Assembly: GCA_973895155.1 (NCBI GenBank)
Contig: OZ316894.1
Location: 20,522,001-20,586,000 of the forward strand
Origin: Marsupella aquatica
Lineage: Eukaryota; Marchantiophyta
Direction of reading: 5' to 3'
Length of the DNA stretch: 64,000 bases
Below, one piece after another: positions 46,390 to 58,297 of this stretch (positions are counted from its first letter, which is position 1; each line of letters begins with the position of its first letter). The translations under genes were made by a program, and so were the position numbers. Under the pieces are notes generated by a model. It had not been told where the DNA came from, did not search any database, and saw only the letters and a list, made by a program, of their open reading frames with translations.

Positions 46390-49300
46390 TCAGGCTTGAT
46401 TACCACCTCACATTAAGGGATCTTAAATCACTACATACAAAAACCTTCAAGGACAAGATCCACTAGACTATTCCTGAAGTTTTGAAGACAATAGACTATT
46501 CCTGAAGTTTTGAAGACAAGAAGTATCTAGTAATTGGACTATTGCTGCAACCCATATAATTTGACCACGGCTTCGGCCTTCATATTTGGCCACCCTCGAA
46601 CTTGCCGCATCCTGTTAAGACCCAACATGGAGGACAGTGTGGGAGAGAGACAATCCCACCTATTAATTCGATGAGGGTTAGAAAGCTCATAGTCTTGTTT
46701 GATTTGAGAGGGACCTGAAGACCTCGGCTTATCCTCATGAAGCCTAGTCTACCCATCAAGACTCCTACGCTTCATCAACTTTGGTGTAATAGGTGTAATA
46801 GTAACGCTTCATCGACTTTGGTGTCCAGAAAAGACTATTACATGAAGCCGGCGAAATGTACAAATAACACAATCATCCCAAGCTTTGTAAAATTTGAAGC
46901 AGATGAGGTCCCTGATTAATTAACAGGAAACAAGATTCATTCAACATATGGCATGAGCAAAATGGAGACAGGTTTGTACCTCGTAGTGAATGAGATCCAA
47001 TGTGTGGTCAGGTTGTCCATTGACAGTCCCCTTACTTAGATTCTCTGTCAATGATCACAATTACAGATACCATTTTGCTGTGCTACATTAATCCCAGGTA
47101 GATGGCTTGTAAACACGGGCCTTTTCTGACAATGGATGCACAGTGACAAATAGCTCGAGGAGGATGTGTGTACCCATCCAATGCAACAACACTACCACCA
47201 ACCTGGAGAATGTCATCCTCTGCATCCAAAAATGTTCAAATCTGTCTGTTCCAAGGTTATTGGCACTTCTCATAGGCTGTGATTTGGTTTAGAGTAGAAT
47301 ACCTGTCACAATCTTTATTTGGTCTCTTGGATTTTTTAGTAAGTTCTTTGGCCTTTTTTTGGTATCTTGCCTTTGACACTTTTGTTCTCTGATAGTGATG
47401 TATATTTGAGGAAGGTGGTTTAAGTTGGAGCAACCTTAGTTATCTCAGCAAAATACTTGGTGGGGCCCCTCAAGGTAAAGACATTCCTAACTAGTATCTC
47501 ACTTTTCAAATATATTTAATGGGGCCCCTTGTCCTTGCAACCCTTTTTCATGACATGTGTGATTATTTTTCTCATTTTTGAATTGTAACATAATCTTACA
47601 ACTACAGTATCTATGTCAGTCCATCAAATGTACTCTCTAGAAGCAATTTTCAGTGTACTCTTCCCTAATGATAGGTATATAATTTATGTACAAAGTATTT
47701 AGCCCTTGTCACTCTTTGGAGAACCAATGGTCCAAAGTATAGTCTTACCTTAACTTTACTAAGGTGAACCAATGGTTTTGGGTGCTAATGGGTTGCTATT
47801 TGGGTGCTATTTTTAAAAAGTTGTTTTAAAAAGTTGTTTTAAAGTTAAGTTCATGTGGGCCCTAAGTAATTCTTTGATGCTATTTTGCCAAAAAAGTTTT
47901 TGGAAATAATCAAGTTAGACTTGGTGTTATTTTTATTAACGTGCTTGGTGTTAACGTGAATTTACAAAAATAAAACCAAGTAAATACTCACGAGTAAATT
48001 AAATACTCAAGCCAACCCAGATTTGGGAGAGTCAAACAGTGAAATTTTCTAAGGGTACGTTGGAAGTTAGCAGACGAATTGAGTTGACTAGGGATGAGTT
48101 TACTAGACAGTGGCAGACATATTTTACACGGCATGAGTGTTGTTCTTGTCTTATAGTTGCTAGGCAGATCGCAGTGTCGATTCGGCAGGAGTTGTTGCTG
48201 ATCTGCACAAATAATACACTCGAATTCCAATGGGGCCTGATAAGGAAACGGTGAGGAGCAACCGAGCACAGATATATGTATTTAACTTGCAGGGAGGGCC
48301 AAAGATGCTGCCGGAGCGCGAATGCCGATATGAATACGCTAGACCGCCAATGATTGTAATCTCGACATACATTTTCGGTCGCCGACCGTGAGACGGCCAT
48401 TCCAAAGAGCACATGATATTCACTGGAATTTCGGATGGTAAAGCGTATTACATTAATGGCTTTATCTGCAAATTGTCCTACACTTACTTAACTTGGCAAG
48501 TCAGCCAGACATCACCAAGATGAGGGACTGAGTGTTCAAACTCAAGATCAGCTTGTATTCAGCTCCCGGATGAGGGAGTGTTATGGAACTAGTTAAAATT
48601 TTGACAGCTGATGTTCTTTGCGTCAAGGAAACGGTTGGAATTTTGGGGAAATAGGTAAACGAGCAATAGGATTCACGGAGGCTTCCGGTAATCTGTCATC
48701 TGTCACCTATCTATGCTATTCCTCGAGAAAGAGTTCCAACGAAAAAGGATTCAGGATTGGGACGACGGGACCTTGCTTGGTGGGCGCAATTAAATCACCG
48801 TACAGTCCTCTGGGGATTCAGGCCGATAGAGGCCTGTGGTGGATCTGTGAAGAGGTGAATCTCAGAAACCCTGTTATAGGTAGCGGTACTTGCTATGTTT
48901 TGAGCAGTGGTGCAGGGACGAACTGAAGTTGTACTTCAACCTATCGCTGTTAGCTGAGCGTTGAGGGTTTACCTTTTATGCTTTGAGCAGTGGTGCAGGG
49001 ACGGACTGAAGTTCTACTTCAACCTATCGCTGTTCCCTGAGCCTTCCCCTCCTTGAATTTGTGGGGATTTCGAACGTCACGCACAAGTTGCCTTACGAAA
49101 TATCCTGAATTGTTTTGTCCCAGGTTACTCTAAATTGATCTTCCCAGTTTAGAGAACCGATACTATATTAATGTTCTGAAGAAGCGACCACTCTCTTCAA
49201 CCCAAGAATGTGCAGAGCGTCTATTCACCTTTTGCGGGCAATCAGTAAATGCCTCATCAGCTCTCGGGTCCTTCTGAACAATTTCATCCCTTTTCTCTCG

Positions 49301-49999
49301 GAAAGCGCATCCCGAATTGTTATACTGGTCGACCGTCTCAAAGAAGCTACTCAATACAATTCTCGGGATTCATTTTCAGCAGCTTTTCTGTTTTGCTTCA
49401 TGAGATTCGTCTAGCTGGCTGATCCAAGGGTCCTCACGTGCAGGACCGGTGGCCACCTCTGGAAATATTTACATCAATCTCCAGAACAGCGGCTGGTCGA
49501 GGATTATGCGACCTGTCCAACTTAGAACCCGGAGAGAACAAAAGGTACGATCCATCCTTCTCTGCATGTATACAGGTCTCGACTATGCAAAAGTGCCTCT
49601 CTCATATTAATTAAAGTTTATTATGGGATATCGAAACTTTTCCCTACATGTCCGAAACGAATACCAAAAAATTATAAATTAGGACTAGCTTGTTGGATTG
49701 TAAGCATGTCGAGAAGCGGTCCAATCGATCATATCGTGCGCATCCCGTGATACAATGTTATGCATACGGTTCTGTAATACAAGTGCAGAAGTGAAATATC
49801 TGACTGGTAAAAAGTTTGCCTCTACACACGTGCTTTACACTCTGTGGCAATCAGTAGCTCGATTTGTCCTTAAATTTAGACTGCTGAGCAGTTGAAGCGA
49901 TGGAAACTCGTGACGAATATTGTAAGTAATGCCACTGATGGTGACACAATCAGGCTGGATGGTAAAGTGGCTATCATAACCGGAGCAGCTGGTGGGATA
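46390..49999. repeat. Segmental duplication, copy C (direct)
   Basis: Collinear with 31098-34690. It has extra sequence at about 47440-47985 and its own small duplications: a 28-bp unit at 46464-46491 and 46492-46519, and an 85-bp-period duplication at about 48897-49042 containing 'gagcagtggtgcagggacg' that is single in copy A. It ends at the Copia insertion point and resumes beyond it. Confidence 0.8.
49929..49999 (+). pseudogene. SDR N-terminal fragment (copy C), left of the Copia insertion
   Basis: Encodes NATDGDTIRLDGKVAIITG and AAGGI, the Rossmann glycine motif, and is cut off by the retrotransposon after GGATA. The remainder continues at 55169. It is closely similar to the fragment at 34494-34691. 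Confidence 0.85.
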
Positions 50000-50240
50000 T
50001 GAAGAAATGTAAATGAGTTTACTGACTGAATGAATTGAGAATCAACAGTGGGTCCCTTAAGTGGCAAGGGAAGAATCAGCCGTGGAAACTCGGCGCACTA
50101 TACAGCCTAGTCCTAATCAAGCCGTTAATGGGATTGCCCTAAATCTGACGCTGGCAACAGGTGCATCGTATATACATACTAACTAAGATGCACAGCGTAG
50201 CCCAGCAGAACTCGGACGTAGCATACAAACAATTCCAACA
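50000..50240 (-). repeat. 3' LTR of the Copia element
   Basis: 241 bp, starts tgaagaaatg and ends ttccaaca on the plus strand. Four substitutions separate it from the other LTR. Confidence 0.95.
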
Positions 50241-50253
50241 CCCCTCCTCGTCC
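50241..50253 (-). other. Polypurine tract of the Copia element
   Basis: Minus strand reads GGACGAGGAGGGG immediately next to the 3' LTR, the usual plus-strand primer position for reverse transcription. Confidence 0.8.
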
Positions 50254-50338
50254 GAGATTTAACTGATGTACAATTCAATATTGGAGAGGGCGACCCGGAT
50301 GCACATGTAAACAGGTAGGTGCAGCACAAAGGACATAT

Positions 50339-51668
50339 CTACAGTGAATTGATATCTCTGAGAGACTTGAGCCCAATAGAGTCTCGATGCTGTTCGAATT
50401 TCCACCGGGGCAGAGATTTGGTCAAGATGTCGGCCTGTTGCAGGGCAGTGGGAATGTAATGTAATTTTACTTCCCCTTCCAGCAAGCGTTCACGAATAAA
50501 GTGGTGTTGCAGCTCAATATGCTTGGTCCTTGCATGAAAGATCGGGTTCTTGGCCAGATTGATGGATCCCTGGTTGTCACAATGCAAGTTGAGATGGATG
50601 TCCTGTCCAGTAGGTGTCTCTGCATTTGAGAGATGTGACAGGGCTTCCTCGTTTTGGCAGTTTAGTACAGCACATACTGTGGGAATGAACTTGAGCTCAA
50701 GCAACAATCGACGAAGAAATACCCCTTCTCTTGCTCCTTCTGATAATGCCCGATATTCGGCTCCAGTGGTACTTTGAGAGACTGTGGATTGACGTTTGCT
50801 AGACCATGTGACTGTCCCATTTGCAAACTTGAATAGGTATGCCCCAATGGATCGACGAGTATCCTTGCAAGCAGCATGATCAGAATCTGTGTATCCTTCC
50901 AAACACAGCTCAGCAGATCGAGGATAAAATAATCCATAATCCATAGTGAGCTTGATGTATCTAAGGACATGTCGGGCAGCATCAAGGTGACGTTGCTGGG
51001 GGCGACTCATGAATCTGCTTAACATGCCTACTGCATATGCTAAGTCAGGGCGAGTGTTAGTAAGGTAGATGAGCTTACCAACGATTTTGCAATAATATGT
51101 CACATCTACGTCAGGAGTAGATGTCTCAGAGAGAAGCTCAAGGCCATCGGGCAAAGGCACGGTTGCCGTTTTGCAATCCTCCATGTTGAACTCTTTGAGC
51201 AATTGTTCACAGTATGACTGTTGATGGATGAAGATGCCGGTTGAAGCTTGAGCGAATTGAATGCCAAGGTACTTGGTAGTCTCACCAAGATCCTTCATCT
51301 TGTACTTAGCGCTCAGACTGGCCTTCACTTCAGCAATTCTCGCTGGATCATTTCCAGTTATTAGGAGGTCATCCACAAATAGCAGAAGCAAGACAATCTT
51401 GCCATTATCGTTGATAAAATAGAGGTTATGATCTGCAGCACTTCGGGTCCATCCATTTTCTCTCAAGAAAGCATCCACCTCCTCGTACCAGGCACGAGGA
51501 GACTGTTTGAGGCCATAAATTGAGCGGTTTAACCTGCAGACAAGGTGCTCTGATCCTGGAGTAGCAAAACCCGGGGGCTGAGTCATGTAGATGAGTTCCT
51601 TCAACTTTCCATTAAGAAAAGCGGTAATGACGTCCATGTGATGAAGTTTGAGGACACCTTTGCACCAG
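50339..51668 (-). CDS. Copia pol, second frame: RT (C-terminal part) and RNase H
   Basis: The frame continues the RT begun upstream: MDVITAFLNGKLKE, then YGLKQSPRAWYEE, then LLLLFVDDLLITG, the catalytic YxDD-type box with Phe for Tyr. Next comes the RNase H domain (GYTDSDHAACKDTRRS, AEYRALSEG, LHCDNQGSI, ARTKHIELQHHFIRE), ending before a stop at 50339-50341. From the internal Met it is 432 aa; the open frame begins a little earlier with NWCKGVLKLHH. It is out of frame with the upstream gag-pol frame. Catalytic residues look intact. In a functional element the two would be one polyprotein. Confidence 0.9.
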
Positions 51669-51671
51669 TTT

Positions 51672-54600
51672 TCAAGCTGCTAGAGCAATGATGAGACGGA
51701 GAGTGGACCACTTGACTACTGGTGCAAAGGTGTCCTCAAAATCAATACCGTGTTTTTGCTCCAGTCCTCTGGCCACCAATCGAGCTTTGAGACGCTTTCG
51801 AGTAGGACTTAATTCTTCTTTTACTCTATATAGCCAACGACAAGAGATAGCCTTTTTGCCAGGAGGCAATGAAGTGAGTTCCCATGTGTCGTTTTCAAGT
51901 AAAGACTTGAATTCCTCTGTCATAGCAGAATACCATGCTGGATCTGACATTGCCTGTTCAAAAGTGATGGTGTCGTCAACCAGTTCTGAAGTCTCCACAA
52001 GACAGACATCAGGATTGCTAGGTTGAAAGGAAACGACGTAGTCTTCACGAAGACGAACTGGAAGTTCTCTGCTGGCTCTGTTGGACCTTCTTAGTGGTGG
52101 CTCTGGAGCAGTTGGGAGATCAAGCTCTTGGGTACTACCAGTATCGTGACTATTTGTGGGGACTCTAGGAAGTCCACATGTATTCTCTTCATGGACACTT
52201 GAGTCTAAGGAATTAGTAGAGATTGCATCAGGATTTTGATGCGGTGTGTCTGGAAGGGGTACGATCCCATCAGAGGTGGCTGCTGGTAGCTGTATGTTGG
52301 CTTCCAGATGAATGTGCGGTTGAGGCACTTCAAGTAGGGAGTCAGCAGAGAAAGAATGTTGAGGAGACTTGGTATTGAAATCAAACATGACTTCTTCATT
52401 AAAAATAACATCACGACTAATAAAGATCTTTCGCTTGACAGGATCAAAGCATCGGTAGGCTTTGGTTTTGTCATCATATCCAATCAATGCTGTTCGAATT
52501 GATTTGGCAGACAATTTGTGGCGATGAGCTTGAGGGACATGCATGTAAGCTAAGCAGCCAATAATACGTATATGGGAGAGATCAGGCTTTGAACCATAGA
52601 GATAATAGAATGGTGTAGAGTTAGGATGGAAAGATGTCTCACAACGGTTAAGAATGAAATTTGCCGTGTGAATTAATTCATCCCACAGGAAGAGAGGGAT
52701 GTTGCCTTCGATCTGCATGCTGCGTGCTGCTTCAAGAAGTGTCCTGTTCTTTCGCTCTGCCACTCCATTCTGGTGGGGTGTGCGTGCTGCAGTGAGCTGT
52801 CGCTTGATGCCTTGCTGGTCGCAATACAAATTGAACTCATTCGATAGGTATTCCCCTCCACGATCTGATCGGATGCAGGAAATCTTCTGATTGAATTCAC
52901 GTTCAACTAGAGCTTGGAAGATCTTGAATGTGGAGAACGTAGCATCTTTTGTGGCGATGGAATATGTCCAAGTATATCGAGAGAAGTCATCTGTGAATGT
53001 GAGTAGATACTTAGAGCCTCGTAATGAGGGTACAACAAAGGGACCACAAAGATCCGTATGGATCAACTCAAGAATTCGTGATGTACGAGTTGTTGATTTC
53101 TTTGGGATACGCTCTCTGTGTTGTTTACCTAGAACACAGGTGTCACAAATATGCTTCTCAAATAGAAGCTTAGGGATGCCTGTAACCAAATCCTTGGAGG
53201 ACATGCTGCAGATTCGTTGAAAATTGACATGACTGAGTCGACGATGCCAGGTTTCCAGGAGAGACCTGGGTTTAACGCTGGCTGTCAGTCCATCACTTGA
53301 ACGATCCAAGTGTGCTGCAGCAGGTGCTTGATGATCATGAATTAGCGATAGATGTGCCTCCGGACAGAGAGCAGCATTGCCCTGAAGTGAAGTGTCCAAG
53401 CGATACAGGCTATTCCGACGGTCACGAATTCCACTAAGAAAGATCTTACTAGGATTCCCTTTCTCGAGAATGTAGCAATGTCTTGAATCAAACAGAACAG
53501 GATGACCCTCGTCGGCAAGTTGTCCAACTGATAGGAGATTTTTGGTCATGCCAGGCACATACAAAATCTTGTTCACCACTTTATTATTACCAAACTTGGT
53601 ACAGCCTTTCCCGACAATGGGGATTCGTGCTCCAGATGCAGTGGTGACGTTGGAAGCAGGGTGAGGCACTATGCGATTAAGTACGGCTCTGTTGCCCGTA
53701 ACATGTGCACTTGCACCTGAATCTATAAGCCATTCATGCTTACGTGAGTCATGAAGTTCGGCAAGGTTGACCTCAATGTCACCTTCTATATCACAATCAT
53801 CAGACGTGTCAGGATCAACAGTCTCTGCTACATTTGCATGATGCTTGCCCTTTTGTCTACGTGCCTTGATTTCTGCATGTTTAGTCTGCAGGCTCTTGAT
53901 CTGGTTCTCAAGTTTCTTCATGCACTCGCTCTCCCAATGGCCAAAGTATCCACAGAAACTGCAGACATCTTCACGCTTTGAGTTAGAATCAAGGAGTGGG
54001 GCAGCTCTACCCCTGCCATGATAGTTGCTGCGACCACGACCACGACCTCGATAGGAGCTTCCTCTATTGTTATAGAGGGTGACAAGTGCCTCCTCAGTGG
54101 TCTCCTTCCGCATGAACGTGCGCTGTAACTCCTCTGCCTCCAAGTGGCGAATGAGATCGTTGAATGTCATGTTCGGAAACTGATGCAACAGAGTACCAAA
54201 TGAGGAAGCGAATGGCTTCCAGCTCTCTGGGAGTCCAGCTAGAGCTATGCGAATCAGCTCCTTATCCTTTATCTCATAGTCGATCTCGCCAAGCTGCATT
54301 ACAAGATTCTCTAGCTCTCTAATGTACAGTTCGACATTAGAACCTTCACTAAGAGCAACACGTGATAGTTTTTCTTTGAGAATCAGTTGCTTTCCCAGAG
54401 CAGCAGTTTCAAACCTAGACTTCAACTGTAGCCAGAGTTCGGCCGGATCATCTTGATACTTCTTAACAACTGGAAATATATGTTCTCTTACCATCATGGA
54501 GAATACGTAGATTGCCTTCTCCTTTTTATCTTCCAGCTCCTGGGCCGTCAGTTGCACTCTCCTGGACTTGTCAGGGCTGACCAGCTCCCACCAGACTTTG

Positions 54601-54866
54601 TCCTTGCGAAACTGCCGTTCAGCCCGAAATTTCCAGCCAATGTAGTTGTTCTTTCCATCGAGCTCCTCTCTTTCAGAGTACGATAGACCCTTGAGAGAAT
54701 CCTTGAGTGCTTCGAGATCAAAAGAGACTTGAGTGGAACCTCTGCTGGGTTCAATGTTCGGTGCACCTATTGTGTCAGCAATGTCTTGGACATTGGAACT
54801 GCTTGATGCTGCGCCCGATGTCATGCTGCTACAGTGAGTGAGTGAACAGTACTGGGAGATGCTCAC
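51672..54866 (-). CDS. Copia gag-pol, first frame: gag, protease, integrase, RT (N-terminal part)
   Basis: 1,064 aa from the first ATG; the second ATG at 54824 ([10 protein letters not shown]) is an equally good start. Order: UBN2-type gag (about 60-260), Arg/Gly tract, CCHC zinc knuckle [14 protein letters not shown] (302-315), protease DSGAS (Asp382), integrase HHCC (about 541-577) and DDE residues Asp605, Asp668 and Glu704, then RT start [20 protein letters not shown] to [18 protein letters not shown]. It stops in RT at TGA 51672-51674; the homologous frame resumes one register away within a few bases. So a single small indel breaks the polyprotein, unless this is a sequence error. Confidence 0.95.
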   Translation of the reverse strand: MSISQYCSLTHCSSMTSGAASSSSNVQDIADTIGAPNIEPSRGSTQVSFDLEALKDSLKGLSYSEREELDGKNNYIGWKFRAERQFRKDKVWWELVSPDKSRRVQLTAQELEDKKEKAIYVFSMMVREHIFPVVKKYQDDPAELWLQLKSRFETAALGKQLILKEKLSRVALSEGSNVELYIRELENLVMQLGEIDYEIKDKELIRIALAGLPESWKPFASSFGTLLHQFPNMTFNDLIRHLEAEELQRTFMRKETTEEALVTLYNNRGSSYRGRGRGRSNYHGRGRAAPLLDSNSKREDVCSFCGYFGHWESECMKKLENQIKSLQTKHAEIKARRQKGKHHANVAETVDPDTSDDCDIEGDIEVNLAELHDSRKHEWLIDSGASAHVTGNRAVLNRIVPHPASNVTTASGARIPIVGKGCTKFGNNKVVNKILYVPGMTKNLLSVGQLADEGHPVLFDSRHCYILEKGNPSKIFLSGIRDRRNSLYRLDTSLQGNAALCPEAHLSLIHDHQAPAAAHLDRSSDGLTASVKPRSLLETWHRRLSHVNFQRICSMSSKDLVTGIPKLLFEKHICDTCVLGKQHRERIPKKSTTRTSRILELIHTDLCGPFVVPSLRGSKYLLTFTDDFSRYTWTYSIATKDATFSTFKIFQALVEREFNQKISCIRSDRGGEYLSNEFNLYCDQQGIKRQLTAARTPHQNGVAERKNRTLLEAARSMQIEGNIPLFLWDELIHTANFILNRCETSFHPNSTPFYYLYGSKPDLSHIRIIGCLAYMHVPQAHRHKLSAKSIRTALIGYDDKTKAYRCFDPVKRKIFISRDVIFNEEVMFDFNTKSPQHSFSADSLLEVPQPHIHLEANIQLPAATSDGIVPLPDTPHQNPDAISTNSLDSSVHEENTCGLPRVPTNSHDTGSTQELDLPTAPEPPLRRSNRASRELPVRLREDYVVSFQPSNPDVCLVETSELVDDTITFEQAMSDPAWYSAMTEEFKSLLENDTWELTSLPPGKKAISCRWLYRVKEELSPTRKRLKARLVARGLEQKHGIDFEDTFAPVVKWSTLRLIIALAA

Positions 54867-54915
54867 CAGGAATCAGTCAGTACCGCCGTGTGAGCCTGAG
54901 GTGTCGAGATGCTCT

Positions 54916-54927
54916 GCTCTGATACCA
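54916..54927 (-). other. Primer binding site of the Copia element
   Basis: Minus strand reads TGGTATCAGAGC directly next to the 5' LTR, the canonical plant Copia primer site complementary to the initiator methionine tRNA. Confidence 0.95.
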
Positions 54928-55168
54928 TGAAGAAATGTAAATGAGTTTATTGACTGAATGAATTGAGAATCAACAGTGGGTCCCTTAAGTGGCAAGGGAA
55001 GAATCAGCCGTGGAAACTCTGCGCACTATACAGCCTAGTCCTAATCAAGCCGTTAATGGGATTGCCCTAAATCTGACGCTGGCAACAGGTGCACCGTATA
55101 TACATACTAACTAAGATGCACAGCGTAGCCCAACAGAACTCGGACGTAGCATACAAACAATTCCAACA
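54928..55168 (-). repeat. 5' LTR of the Copia element
   Basis: 241 bp partner of 50000-50240, flanked by the ggata target duplication. Confidence 0.95.
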
Positions 55169-55916
55169 GGATAGGCACTGAGGTGTCGAAGCACTTTGCA
55201 GCACACGGAGCTCAAGTCATACTGGCTACGAGATTGGATACACAAAAGCCTCAGAAATCGGCTCGAGCGCACATTACAAGCACTGTGATGTCACCAAGGA
55301 AGCGGACGTCGCGTCCGTAGTCGACTTTGCTCTGGAGAAATTCGGGAAACTGGACATCATGTTGAAAAATGCCGGGGTCATAACCCCTTTAGAGCAATGA
55401 GATCCCTTCGACATTGGTAGTTACGATCAATACCACGCAATCATGGTAAGAGGCGATTTGGCAGGCATTAAACATGCTGCGCGAGTAATGATTCCTGTGA
55501 CACAAGGAGTGATTCTGAACACTGCCGGCATTGCAGCAACTGGCGGAACCTTTCCCCTCGCTTACAATATTTGTAAGAGCAACCTCCCGGGGATAACGAA
55601 AATTGCCGCCTACCATCTTGGCAAGCATGGCATCCGAGTAAATGCTATCTCACCACACGCGATCCCCACGCGCTTAGCCGTAGAATGGGTTACCGACTTG
55701 GGATATAACAACATAACGTTTCCAGTATTGGAGCAAGCTTTCATCAACGTTTCAACCGTCCTCGGAAAGAGGACGACGGAGCAAGATATCGCAAAGGGCG
55801 CCATGTTCTTGTGCACTGACGAATCGCGCTATGTCAGTGGACAAAACCTCGTCGTTGATGGTGGATGGGGTAACAGTAAGGAGTTCGACCTCCTGCCCCA
55901 GACCACTCGACAGTAA
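55169..55916 (+). pseudogene. Short-chain dehydrogenase (SDR), copy C, right of the Copia insertion
   Basis: The SDR frame resumes with GTEVSKHFAAHGAQVILA, loses a few codons and its register near 55228 relative to copy A, then continues with HYKHCDVTKEADVAS, FGKLDIMLKNAGV, an in-frame TGA at 55398-55400, and an open frame from 55443. This last part has AYNICKSN, the YxxxK active-site motif, and ends with the typical YVSGQNLVVDGGW. The Ser normally found before the YxxxK block is replaced (ILNTAGIAATGG). So besides the retrotransposon the gene has a stop, an indel and probably a lost catalytic Ser. Nearest known group: plant ABA2/zerumbone-synthase type SDRs. Confidence 0.85.
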
Positions 55917-58297
55917 AGAGAATGATATATAGTCCAATGACCTCCGTCGTGCAAATTGCAGAGAGACTTCGTTGCTTCGAGAGATTAGGTGCATTTTCGC
56001 TCAAGAGTAGTATCACAATCGTTTTAAGTCTAGAGGAAATTACTTTTTTCTTTGGTGGGACCTCCTTATGATAGCTGTAATAAAGTTCTGTTTGCCTGGC
56101 ATTGTTAAAGGTCATTCTGGGCATTAATGCCTGAAAAAAATTACATTACCTTGGGTTTCGAGTTACTCTTCTCGTTTTTCTATTTGTCTAGTATCAATTA
56201 GTTGGTGGAGTAATGTCTATAACATTTTGAGGGGCATTTGCGAAAGGGCATTCTGGGCCAATATGCCAGGAAAAAGAGGGCATTACCTTGTGCTTTGAGG
56301 GGCTACTATGGTCCATATTGCTAGGGGGTTCACTTTATGAAATTGATGTATACCATGTGCCCAACCATGTGCAAACGCTCCTATTTAATCACTCTCTCAA
56401 AAAGGAATAGGAAGCTCAGAAAATCCACCAATCATTTATTGACATGCGGCAAGTAATGAATTATGTGATGATAGTTGGCACTTTTTGAATTGTTACCCCC
56501 TTACTTAATTCCTCACTACTTCTAAGTACTTCCCTAAAATGAATAAAATGCCCCTTACTTTGTTCGCACATGATGTCAATATTTGTAGAAGTGACCCCCT
56601 CGAGCCATATTGTTTTGGTATCAAGCTGGACATTAATCCATATTGACAATACCTAATTAAGAGGTTTACATTTTTGCTAATTTAAAAAAAAGGAACAAAG
56701 GACAAAGTCCATAAAAGTCAATGCAATCTTGACTATGCAATCTTCTCCATTATATTAATAAAATCAAACATAATGCCTGATGGCGGTCTTTTTAATCCCT
56801 TGGGACCAATTTCAAAAACAGCTTAGTTTGAGCGGGAGTGACACAACCACTAGATTCTTTAACACTTTTTGGGGACGGTTGGATGATTGAGAAAATAGAG
56901 CCCCTAATGCACCCTCTTTGATTGCTCACCTGCCTTGCCCACAAGCATGAATCTTAGCAGGAGGATAGATCCTGGCCTTGAAGTACTACTGTGGCAAGGA
57001 CAGAAGTCTCCATGCAAGTAAAATCCTTGCCCAGTGGTTGTCCCTATTCTTTTGAAGACCACTTTGTTTTAATTTTGTCTTTTAGACTGACCTTTTTTTT
57101 GTAAATGACACATAACCCTTATTTAGATAAAAGTGGAATTTTCAATTCCAGAAATGCTTAAATGAAGTTTTACAAAGATATTAGTGATTTATTTAATTCA
57201 TTTAAATAAATAAATTTAAACCACCACGGGCCACATATAAGGGGGAAGTGTCCAAGACTTCCATTTTCCCCATTGTATTAACTCTTTTCCTCTAGTTTGA
57301 AAGTATGGTATGCTCCAGGACATCAGCAAAAACCTGATGGATCCAAGTTCAGTCACATGTGATAGGAACAATTTAAACAAAGTAAACCAAATTGAGTGTT
57401 TAACTTGAATCTACTCCTTTCATAAATGTTAGACTCTTTGCATGGCCTCTGCAAAGCCTAGGGTCTTGGTAGAAAACATACTAGATTACTTAGAGTAAAA
57501 GAATTAGTTAGTCAGGAACATCTTAGGTGGGTCACATGCTTGGACACTTTTCTTTTGGATTGTATCTTTCCTTGCTTGCATGGACCGCATCTTTTTTTGT
57601 CCTTGCTCATTGGGGCTCTCTCTCCGTCTCATAGGTTTGCATTTTGCTGCCTCTGTCTTTGTTGCCCTGTTGGGCCCCCCTTCCCATGGGTTTTTGCGGG
57701 TTTTATTCCCCCCCCCCCCCCCCCCTCCCCAAACAAAAAAAGAAGTAAACCAAATTAAGTGTCAAAACATACAATAAACCATGGTTCGTATTCTAATTTG
57801 TTGGTGAAATGCATATTCAATGCAATACACTGATAGTGAGTAAACAAAAAGTTTTCATTTAAATTGGTATCTACTGAATTTGAGAATTAATATTGGCTAT
57901 AATACTCAATAAGTCCCAAGGGCCTAAAAGAAACTTAAGCCAATTTTTTTGCATTTAACACTAGTAGATCTCTACAAAATGACAAGTTTTATACTATGTG
58001 TATCTATTTTGGCATCAGACACTATGAATATAAAGACTGAATTTACAAGTATTATGGGGTGCTGCCAAACGGGCTGCCAAAACTGAGTTCAAGAATAGAA
58101 TTTTTGCTCTACAAATAGACATTTTGGCATTCGACATTATGAAGTAAAATGAACATTACAAGTAATCATTCATGAATATATAATGCAGTAATCAATCATT
58201 TCAATTTTTCACGTAAATAATGTAACTTTTATTATCCAAAAAGAATACATTTGAATATATTCTAAACACTACACCACACAAGCTGTGGTTTCTTTTA
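55917..58297. other. Intergenic stretch with a dispersed repeat and a poly-C run
   Basis: Two diverged copies of a block with 'gggcattctggg ... atgcc' lie near 56105 and 56255 and resemble 44770-44900. At 57710-57725 there is an uninterrupted run of about 16 C followed by T-C4. Frames at 57540-57777 only read through this low-complexity DNA. No gene recognised. Confidence 0.45.

Larger units (their letters stand above)
50000..55168 (-). mobile_element. Ty1/Copia LTR retrotransposon, structurally complete
   Basis: 5,169 bp, minus orientation. LTRs of 241 bp (50000-50240 and 54928-55168) begin TG and end CA and differ at only four positions by eye. The target-site duplication is ggata (49995-49999 and 55169-55173). 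The primer site TGGTATCAGAGC abuts the 5' LTR and the polypurine tract abuts the 3' LTR. The coding region has the Copia order gag-protease-integrase-RT-RNase H. A frame break in RT means this copy probably does not make a full polyprotein. It sits inside an SDR gene. Confidence 0.97.
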
